Below are positions 1 through 4,142 of a stretch of 5,206 nucleotides of DNA, one piece after another. Origin of the DNA: Methanosarcinaceae archaeon (GTDB lineage: Archaea; Halobacteriota; Methanosarcinia; Methanosarcinales; Methanosarcinaceae). The notes beneath the pieces were generated by a model that was given only the letters and a program-made list of their open reading frames with translations, did no database searches and was not told the origin of the DNA. Each line of letters starts with the position of its first letter. The first letter of the stretch is position 1. A program made the translations under genes and the position numbers. The DNA is taken from the NCBI GenBank assembly GCA_028690255.1, contig JAQVBP010000043.1:11299-16504 (forward strand), in the 5' to 3' direction.

Positions 1-51
1 CCGAAGCGGAACTCGGGTGGGGCAGGTCCCGGATGGCGGCCGTATCATAAG
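1..51. other. Unresolved left edge, possibly the tail of an upstream gene
   Basis: This GC-rich edge stretch is too short to assign. On the + strand one frame stays open from base 3 to a TAA at 48-50 and would end in Arg-Met-Ala-Ala-Val-Ser, which could be the 3' end of an upstream gene immediately before the next promoter. The minus strand also offers an ATG at 46-48 with an open frame to the edge. Nothing here decides between them. Confidence 0.2.
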
Positions 52-59
52 TTTTATAT
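52..59 (+). promoter_or_regulatory. TATA (box A) element of the ACT-domain regulator gene
   Basis: TTTTATAT sits about 30 bases before the ATG at 88 and matches the methanogen box A pattern. Archaeal transcription usually starts 22-27 bases downstream of the TATA centre, which here falls near 80-85. The mRNA would therefore be leaderless or nearly so, consistent with the absence of a Shine-Dalgarno sequence before the ATG. A nine-base palindrome, GGTTAAACC (70-78), lies between the box and the start codon. Confidence 0.55.
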
Positions 60-87
60 CCCGTCGGCTGGTTAAACCTTAATTTAT

Positions 88-591
88 ATGTGGCAGATGT
101 TACTGAAGAAATTTGAAAAATACCCGGCCCAGGCAAAGGTGCTGAAATTACTCTTCGAACGCGGGTTTCAGATAAGCGAAGAGGGGAAAGTGACCTCTGG
201 AAGCATTGAGATTGCGCATACCCAGCTTGCAAAGGAAGCCGGGGTTGACAGACGGGTCGTGGATTCCACCACGAAGACCATCGTTTCCGATGAACTCCTG
301 AGTACTATTTTTAAAAATGTTCATTCTATCCCCTTTCTGAGGGACGTGGCCCCCTCTCTCGGGCTCGGCGTAATTATAATCATCCCGAAAGCCGCCGCAG
401 ACGTGGGCATCCTGGCCGAGGTCGCGGCCCTCGTGTCAGAACACGATCTGAGCATCCGTCAGGCCGTTTCGGACGACCCTTACCTTACGGACGAACCGAG
501 GCTTACCATCATCACGGACCAGAAAGTCCCGGGTGAACTCGTGGACGATATTTTGGAACTATCTTCCGTGAAAGGGGTAAGCATTTTCTAA
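88..591 (+). CDS. Predicted regulator of amino-acid metabolism, HTH plus ACT domain (COG2150 type)
   Basis: This 167-residue protein looks like the archaeal COG2150 family. Residues about 10-75 form a helical N-terminal region with a helix-turn-helix-like segment (EIAHTQLAKEAGVDRRVVDS at 41-60), suited to DNA binding. Residues about 93-167 form an ACT domain: a hydrophobic strand (GVIIIIP, 94-100), a helix (VGILAEVAALVSEHDLSI), a second strand pair around RLTIITDQKVPGELVDDIL, and a final strand (VKGVSIF). ACT domains commonly bind amino acids as dimers, so an amino-acid-responsive regulator is a reasonable inference; neither ligand nor target is visible. The start at 88 is favoured because family members, as I recall them, begin Met-Trp before a KFEKYPAQ-like segment, and the TATA box is placed for a leaderless transcript. 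Met4 is the alternative. The gene lies 298 bases before leuC, in the same direction. Confidence 0.8.
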   Translation: MWQMLLKKFEKYPAQAKVLKLLFERGFQISEEGKVTSGSIEIAHTQLAKEAGVDRRVVDSTTKTIVSDELLSTIFKNVHSIPFLRDVAPSLGLGVIIIIPKAAADVGILAEVAALVSEHDLSIRQAVSDDPYLTDEPRLTIITDQKVPGELVDDILELSSVKGVSIF

Positions 592-617
592 GATTTTCAA
601 TGCCTTTCCGGGAGTTG

Positions 618-648
618 CCGGATTTTCAGGGCAAAACCTGAGAGCCGG
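618..648 (+). terminator. Hairpin after the ACT regulator, possible terminator
   Basis: TCAGG (626-630) and CCTGA (637-641) form a perfect stem around a GCAAAA loop. It is extended by one T-G and one T-A pair and, across a small internal loop, by CCGG (618-621) pairing with CCGG (645-648). It begins 26 bases after the upstream stop codon. No T tract follows directly, so a terminator role is uncertain; it may instead protect the 3' end of the transcript. Confidence 0.35.
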
Positions 649-677
649 AGGGAAGAAACGGGCAGGACCCAGAACTT

Positions 678-734
678 CCTGATATCCCTGATTTTCCTGA
701 TTTTCCTGATTTTCCTGATTTTCCTGATTTTCCT
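678..734. repeat. Nine-base tandem repeat, CCTGATTTT unit
   Basis: Five perfect head-to-tail copies of CCTGATTTT occupy 687-731. A degenerate copy (CCTGATATC, 678-686) precedes them and a three-base partial copy follows. The period is a multiple of three, so the minus strand reads as an artificial Glu-Asn-Gln repeat; this overlaps the end of the preceding gene and is not credible as a protein. It is a simple-sequence repeat in the gap between two transcription units. Confidence 0.9.
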
Positions 735-785
735 CGCTTTCGGCCAACGGTTACGCATCAGACCTTCCTGTTTCCCCTAATTCTC

Positions 786-803
786 GGCCGCATCGGGCCT
801 TTT
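786..803 (+). terminator. Weak GC hairpin followed by four T
   Basis: GGCC (786-789) can pair with GGCC (796-799) around a six-base loop, and TTTT follows at once. The form is that of a small intrinsic terminator, which could stop read-through from the ACT regulator before the leuC promoter. The stem is only four pairs and may be chance. Confidence 0.2.
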
Positions 804-859
804 GCGAAAAATCTGATTAAAACTAATTCACTCCTGCAGATCCGGGGCCTTCAATTAAG

Positions 860-873
860 TTTATTTATTATAA
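860..873 (+). promoter_or_regulatory. TATA-like box of the leuC-hisE unit
   Basis: TTTATTTATTATAA lies about 20-30 bases before the ATG at 890 and is the only good archaeal box A candidate there. The predicted transcription start falls near 886-895. That makes the ATG at 890 essentially leaderless, or places the ATG at 923 behind a leader of about 30 bases. It bears directly on the start choice for the next gene. Confidence 0.5.
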
Positions 874-889
874 AGCTAAGTTAATCCCC

Positions 890-2185
890 ATGACCGAAAT
901 GCCCGGTAAAGACGTGTATCCGATGACTATTTCGGAGAAGATATTTTCGAAAGCCTCCGGAAGTTCTGTAAAAGCAGGGGATTTCGTGCTGGCAGACATA
1001 GACCTGGCAATGACTCACGACATTACAGGTCCGCTGGCCGTTCAGGGCTTTTACGAGATTATGAATGAGCAGGATGAGCAAAAAGTATGGGACCCTGAAA
1101 AAATTGTGATTATATTTGATCACCAGGTCCCTGCCGACTCCATCCATGCCGCAGAAAACCACATCATGCTGAGGAAATTTGCAAAAGAGCAGGGCATTTT
1201 AAACTATGACGTTTACGAAGGGGTCTGTCATCAGGTCCTGCCCGAGAAAGGGCACGTCCTGCCTGGCGACCTTGTTGTGGGTTCGGACTCGCACACCTGC
1301 GCCTACGGGGCCCTGGGGGCCTTTTCTACAGGTGTAGGTTCGACCGACATGGCCGCAGTCTTTGCCACGGGAAAACTCTGGTTCAGGGTGCCTGAAACCC
1401 TGCGCTTTGAAGTCGAAGGGAAACTCCCCGACCGGGTTTATTCCAAAGACCTCATCCTCCACCTTATAGGAGACGTCGGAGTCGAGGGAGCCAGGTACAT
1501 GGCCACCGAGTTTGCGGGCTCGACCGTGCGGGACCTCTCCATTTCCCAGCGTATGACCATGTCCAACATGGCAATCGAAATGGGAGGGAAAGCCGGAATT
1601 GTCGAGGCAGACGACGTTACCGCAGCCTACCTTAAAGAGCGCGTTCCTGGCTATGAATTTGACCCTTACTGGAAATCCGACGAAGACGCGAAGTACTCCG
1701 AGGTCAGGCACTACGACGTCTCGGACCTCGAACCCCAGGTAGCCTGTCCTCACAACGTAGACAACGTGAAACCCGTAAGCGAAGTCGAAGGCACGAAGGT
1801 CGATCAGATCTTCATGGGTTCCTGTACGAACGGCAGGTTTGAAGACATAAAGATCCTGGCCGACATCATGGGCGACGAACCTGTTGCAAAGGGTGTCCGC
1901 CTGCTGGTGGTCCCGGCCTCAAGGACCGAGTACATGAAACTCATGAAAGCAGGCTATATTGAAAAACTGATGAATGCCGGAGCAATCGTGGAATCAGCCT
2001 GCTGCGGCCCCTGTATGGGCGGCTCCTTCGGGCTGCTCGGAGCGGGCGAAGTAGGCCTTGCAACTTCAAACAGGAACTTCAAAGGCAGAGAGGGAAGTGC
2101 CGAGTCTTTCGTCTACCTCTCTTCCCCGGCGACTGCCGGAGCTTCGGCCCTTACGGGAGAAATCACCGATCCGAGAAAGGTCTGA
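890..2185 (+). CDS. leuC: 3-isopropylmalate dehydratase / homoaconitase-type large subunit
   Basis: This aconitase-family large subunit would isomerise 2-isopropylmalate to 3-isopropylmalate (also citramalate to methylmalate), or homocitrate homologues in coenzyme B synthesis, as a complex with a small LeuD-type subunit not in this window. The 431 residues match the usual 420-430. Visible landmarks are MTHD (41-44), FDHQVP (76-81), GSDSHT (131-136), ACPHNVDNV (285-293), GSCTNGR (310-316) and CCGPCMGG (371-378). By homology C312, C372 and C375 hold the [4Fe-4S] cluster; the extra adjacent C371 is notable. TSNRNFKGREGS (392-403) is the conserved C-terminal substrate-side segment. Methanogens carry two paralogues, LeuC (leucine/isoleucine) and AksD (coenzyme B), and the large subunit alone does not settle which this is. 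The start is uncertain: MTISEKIF at codon 12 (base 923) resembles the usual N-terminus, and neither ATG has a Shine-Dalgarno sequence. hisE follows after 38 bases. Confidence 0.9.
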   Translation: MTEMPGKDVYPMTISEKIFSKASGSSVKAGDFVLADIDLAMTHDITGPLAVQGFYEIMNEQDEQKVWDPEKIVIIFDHQVPADSIHAAENHIMLRKFAKEQGILNYDVYEGVCHQVLPEKGHVLPGDLVVGSDSHTCAYGALGAFSTGVGSTDMAAVFATGKLWFRVPETLRFEVEGKLPDRVYSKDLILHLIGDVGVEGARYMATEFAGSTVRDLSISQRMTMSNMAIEMGGKAGIVEADDVTAAYLKERVPGYEFDPYWKSDEDAKYSEVRHYDVSDLEPQVACPHNVDNVKPVSEVEGTKVDQIFMGSCTNGRFEDIKILADIMGDEPVAKGVRLLVVPASRTEYMKLMKAGYIEKLMNAGAIVESACCGPCMGGSFGLLGAGEVGLATSNRNFKGREGSAESFVYLSSPATAGASALTGEITDPRKV

Positions 2186-2220
2186 AAACCTTTTCATTTA
2201 ATTTTTTAAAAAGGTGTTTT
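2176..2220 (+). promoter_or_regulatory. Mutually exclusive hairpins at the leuC stop / hisE ribosome binding site
   Basis: Three segments can pair alternatively: AAAGGT (2176-2181), ACCTTTT (2188-2194) and AAAAGGT (2209-2215). The first pair forms a six-pair stem with the leuC stop codon in its loop. The alternative stem runs from AAAACCTTTT (2185-2194) to AAAAGGTGTTTT (2209-2220) with a single bulged G and covers the AAGGTG ribosome binding site of hisE. A ribosome finishing leuC would cover the first two segments and expose the site. The pairing is directly visible; the regulatory role is inference, and the stems are AT-rich. Confidence 0.45.
2211..2216 (+). promoter_or_regulatory. Ribosome binding site of hisE
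   Basis: AAGGTG contains the GGTG core complementary to the archaeal 16S rRNA 3' end (CACC). It lies seven bases before the ATG at 2224, an ideal spacing that fixes the hisE start. It is also part of the alternative hairpin described at this junction. Confidence 0.7.
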
Positions 2221-2223
2221 AAC

Positions 2224-2538
2224 ATGGCAGATGCCGATCTATCCGTTTTAAACCAGGTGTATGACATTATCCTGGACCGAAAAGAGAACTTTGATGAAAA
2301 CTCATACGTATGCAAACTTTTGAACCACCGAAAAGGTGTGAATAAAATTCTTGAAAAAGTAGGGGAGGAAGCAATTGAGACGATCCTGGCCGTCAAAAAT
2401 GAAGACCATGACGAAATCGTGTACGAGGCTTCGGACCTGATCTTCCACCTTCTGGTGATGCTGGCCGCAAGTGATATTACTCTAGAGGAAATCGCAAACG
2501 AACTCAGCGCCCGCCACGAGAAGATGAAAAGAGATTAA
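2224..2538 (+). CDS. hisE: Phosphoribosyl-ATP pyrophosphatase
   Basis: HisE hydrolyses phosphoribosyl-ATP to phosphoribosyl-AMP and pyrophosphate, the second step of histidine biosynthesis, in the cytoplasm. At 104 residues it has the normal size of a stand-alone HisE, without a fused HisI cyclohydrolase. The all-alpha MazG-like fold is recognisable: KVGEEAIETILA (45-56) and YEASDLIFHLLVML (67-80) give the metal-binding ExxE (E49, E52) and ExxD (E68, D71) pattern. The segment SYVCKLLNHRKGVNKILEK (27-45) is the typical lead-in helix. The ATG at 2224 is supported by a well-placed AAGGTG. The gene follows leuC closely in the same direction and is probably co-transcribed. No other his gene is in the window, so its expression would be tied to the dehydratase gene. 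The transcript probably ends at the hairpin just downstream. Confidence 0.95.
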   Translation: MADADLSVLNQVYDIILDRKENFDENSYVCKLLNHRKGVNKILEKVGEEAIETILAVKNEDHDEIVYEASDLIFHLLVMLAASDITLEEIANELSARHEKMKRD

Positions 2539-2543
2539 AAGAC

Positions 2544-2577
2544 AAAGCGGGTAGGGAATTTATTTCCCCCGCGCTTT
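2544..2577. terminator. Bidirectional terminator hairpin between convergent genes
   Basis: AAAGCGG starting at 2544 and CCGCGCTTT ending at 2577 form an outer stem, with GGGAA/TTCCC as the inner stem around a TTTAT loop; small bulges interrupt it. It begins six bases after the hisE stop. T-rich sequence follows on both strands (CTATTCTAATTCACTTTTTAA on +, TTTGTCTTTTAATC on -), so it could end both hisE and the convergent HTH-CBS gene. Confidence 0.65.
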
Positions 2578-2638
2578 CTATTCTAATTCACTTTTTAATT
2601 TATTATTGTATTCTGAATTTACAGATCTATTCTTCAAA

Positions 2639-3514
2639 TCAGTAAACTGCCAGCTCGTTCAGGACATCGGTCTTTGAGAGCGTGCCCTTGGCTACCCCGT
2701 TGACCGTCACGATGAGGCGGCTCACGTTGTATTTATGGAAAAGCTTGACAACGTCGTAGAGTTGCATATCCCCATCCACGGTTATCAGTTCCTTTGTCAT
2801 GAGATCCCTGACCTTGAGGTTCATTTTACCCTGGGCAATCGCATGACCTATGTCGGTATATGTTACTATCCCGACGACCTTGCCCTTGTCCTCCACAGGA
2901 GCCCCATGGATATTATTACGGATCAGTATCCTTGTAGCTTCCTGAATACTGGCATTGATGTTGACAAGCACGGGGGGGTACTTCATGTAATGCTTGACCT
3001 GCTTTTTAGGAAGGGAAACCATTTCAGTGATATCGAAAAGGATGGAATTGTTGGTATCATCCCTGCCTGTAATTTCCCCCCGGATGATGAGCCGGTTTAC
3101 CGGGGTCGGGCCGATCTGGACTTTGTCGTCCATCGCAAAGTCCTTGATGTTCCCAAGTACTCTTATAATTCCGTTGCACATCTCCGGGCTCCTTACCGTC
3201 GTAAAACTTATTTCAGCGGCTGTGGCCCCGTTTACGATTACGTTGTTCCTGTAGATTGGCACAACGGACTCGTTTTTTAACTGCTGGATGCGTAAAGCGT
3301 CGTAGGCGGCACCTGTTGGTTTGTATCCTCCTTTCGGTCCGGGGACACCCTCAACAAGGCCGAGGGCTTTTAATAGCTGCATCTGATTCCGGATTGTTCC
3401 GGGGTTCCGCTGAATTACCTCGGCAATTTCTTCTCCCTTGATCGCCCTGTCTTTTTGCCTCTGTAAATTGATTAATGTAATAATAATGTCTTTTTGAATA
3501 GGAGTAAGTTCCAT
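2639..3514 (-). CDS. Transcriptional regulator with N-terminal HTH and C-terminal CBS pair (COG2524 type)
   Basis: This 291-residue protein looks like an archaeal HTH-CBS regulator. Residues 1-75 form a winged helix: the helices in EEIAEVIQRNPGTIRNQMQLLKALGLV (28-54) are followed by a glycine-rich wing, EGVPGPKGGYKPT (55-67). Residues about 84-170 form a middle beta-rich domain (VPIYRNNVIVNG, RLIIRGEITGRDD, SILFDITEMVSLP) that I cannot name. Two CBS motifs follow: about 178-229 (NIHGAPVEDKGKVVGIVTYTD) and about 235-290 (YNVSRLIVTVNGVAKGTLSKTD). Paired CBS motifs usually bind adenine nucleotides or S-adenosylmethionine, so ligand-controlled DNA binding is likely; ligand and targets are not visible. 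The ATG at 3514 is supported by GGTGG a few bases upstream. The gene is convergent with hisE and divergent from the GTPase gene. A dyad over its predicted transcription start suggests autoregulation. Confidence 0.85.
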   Translation of the reverse strand: MELTPIQKDIIITLINLQRQKDRAIKGEEIAEVIQRNPGTIRNQMQLLKALGLVEGVPGPKGGYKPTGAAYDALRIQQLKNESVVPIYRNNVIVNGATAAEISFTTVRSPEMCNGIIRVLGNIKDFAMDDKVQIGPTPVNRLIIRGEITGRDDTNNSILFDITEMVSLPKKQVKHYMKYPPVLVNINASIQEATRILIRNNIHGAPVEDKGKVVGIVTYTDIGHAIAQGKMNLKVRDLMTKELITVDGDMQLYDVVKLFHKYNVSRLIVTVNGVAKGTLSKTDVLNELAVY

Positions 3515-3518
3515 ATAA

Positions 3519-3523
3519 CCACC
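3519..3523 (-). promoter_or_regulatory. Ribosome binding site of the HTH-CBS regulator gene
   Basis: Read on the minus strand, GGTGG lies four bases before the ATG (3514-3512). It contains the GGTG core expected of an archaeal Shine-Dalgarno sequence and supports this start. It abuts one arm of the dyad at 3523-3551. Confidence 0.55.
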
Positions 3524-3551
3524 ATCAATTTCATATACCTATAATTTGATG
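3523..3551. promoter_or_regulatory. Inverted repeat, candidate operator of the HTH-CBS gene
   Basis: CATCAA (3523-3528) and TTGATG (3546-3551) are perfect inverted arms, 17 bases apart, flanking an AT-rich core. The arms lie between the candidate TATA box at 3554-3560 and the start codon, over the likely transcription start. Arm-centre spacing of about 23 bases, roughly two helical turns, suits a dimeric winged-helix protein. Binding is inferred, not shown. Confidence 0.4.
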
Positions 3552-3553
3552 TT

Positions 3554-3560
3554 GTATATC
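3554..3560 (-). promoter_or_regulatory. TATA-like box of the HTH-CBS regulator gene
   Basis: GATATAC on the minus strand lies about 40 bases before the ATG. Initiation about 25 bases downstream would give a leader of roughly 15 bases that just includes GGTGG. A competing TATAGGTATA lies nearer (3534-3543) but would give a leaderless mRNA without the ribosome binding site. Confidence 0.4.
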
Positions 3561-3593
3561 TTAGTGTAGCACCGTATCATTTAGCATAATTAA

Positions 3594-3610
3594 TGATTAT
3601 AAATTAATCA
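3594..3610. repeat. Perfect palindrome TGATTA-TAAAT-TAATCA
   Basis: Two six-base arms flank a five-base centre in the AT-rich region upstream of the HTH-CBS gene, about 80 bases from its start. It may be a protein-binding site; in sequence this AT-rich, chance is also possible. Confidence 0.35.
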
Positions 3611-3744
3611 CATACATTACATTTACAAATATAAAAAGAGTCCGGTCTCCCTATCATTTCATCTGGCTCCAGGGGTCACAGGTATAAACTTTTATTAGGG
3701 GTTCAGATCTTAATCTGTCATTACAAATGTCAACTACCCTTTCC

Positions 3745-3763
3745 CTAAAATTTCCGATTTTAG
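3745..3763. repeat. Seven-pair perfect hairpin CTAAAAT/ATTTTAG
   Basis: The arms flank a TTCCG loop. The left arm overlaps CCCTAA (3743-3748), which can instead pair with TTAGGG (3695-3700). A TATA-like GGTATAAA at 3681-3688 on the + strand would place a transcription start near 3707-3712, so a short structured transcript is conceivable but unproven. Confidence 0.35.
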
Positions 3764-3932
3764 TATAAGAGGCTTCGGCAAATCCCTGGTTGAATAGCCT
3801 TTATTTATGAAGGCCCTGATACTCGCGGATATTCCAGCAGGTTTACAGAGCTATCGATCCGGATTAAACATTCCTGAGAGGTTTGAAGGGGGATCAGGTA
3901 ATTGGCAAGCCAACGTACAGTGGCGATGTGGA

Positions 3933-3974
3933 TCCACTCCTTAATTGGTTGATTCCACTCCTTAATTAGTTGAT
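3933..3974. repeat. 21-base tandem duplication
   Basis: Bases 3933-3953 and 3954-3974 are adjacent copies of a 21-base unit beginning TCCACTCCTTAATT and ending GTTGAT, differing at one position (G at 3947 against A at 3968). The near identity indicates a recent duplication. The length is a multiple of three, and in the minus-strand open frame it reads as a repeated seven-residue unit with Ile-Lys-Glu-Trp at its core. No function is apparent. Confidence 0.9.
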
Positions 3975-4058
3975 AATACTGAAAAAGTATTTGCCAGAAA
4001 AACAACAGAAAAGAAGCGGCAGGAGTGTTGACGCATTCATCCCTTCCATGCATTTTCG

Positions 4059-4142
4059 GCAAAGCCGGAATTGTCAAGGCCAGGAACCCCGTCTGTTGAT
4101 GGAGATTAAATGTAGAGGAACCCAGAAAAGGGTCTGAAAACC
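4059..4142 (+). repeat. Two short stretches resembling the leuC gene
   Basis: AAAGCCGGAATTGTC (4061-4075) is identical to leuC 1589-1603, with further matches on both sides, and in one frame both read Gly-Lys-Ala-Gly-Ile-Val. GGTCTGAAAACC (4131-4142) is identical to the leuC stop region at 2179-2190. The two lie in the same order and direction as in leuC. A decayed leuC 3' fragment is possible; chance is not excluded. Confidence 0.3.

Larger units (their letters stand above)
3515..4142. other. 628-base gap with regulatory dyads and repeats, no convincing gene
   Basis: From 3515 to about 3650 the gap is very AT-rich and holds the promoter of the HTH-CBS gene and palindromes. From 3680 to 3763 there is a TATA-like GGTATAAA and two small hairpins (CAGAT/ATCTG at 3704-3717 and CTAAAAT/ATTTTAG at 3745-3763). 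From 3933 to 3974 there is a 21-base tandem duplication. The last 85 bases contain two short leuC-like stretches. Minus-strand frame 3805-4077 (90 codons, TTG start) and a 45-codon + frame (3807-3944) are open but show no recognisable domain or ribosome binding site. The right part could be decayed coding or mobile-element sequence. I see no clear promoter or Shine-Dalgarno sequence for the GTPase gene. Confidence 0.6.

Noticed and set aside
559..747. Minus-strand 62-codon frame with a Glu-Asn-Gln repeat
   Set aside because: The repeat is the translation of the nine-base tandem DNA repeat, the start is TTG without a ribosome binding site, and the frame overlaps the end of the ACT regulator.
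1199..1753. Long minus-strand open frame inside leuC
   Set aside because: It is a shadow of a strongly supported leuC coding region; its translation shows no domain and follows from leuC codon bias.
2735..3280. 181-codon + strand frame opposite the HTH-CBS gene
   Set aside because: It lies wholly antisense to a gene with clear HTH and CBS domains and has no recognisable domain or promoter.
3807..3944. 45-codon + strand frame beginning MKALILADIPAG
   Set aside because: The start looks protein-like, but there is no ribosome binding site or spaced TATA box, and it runs into the tandem duplication. Too weak to annotate.
3805..4077. 90-codon minus-strand frame in the large gap
   Set aside because: TTG start (an ATG only nine codons in), no ribosome binding site, no recognisable domain, and an internal 21-base tandem duplication. 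It may be decayed sequence; I would not call it a gene without conservation.
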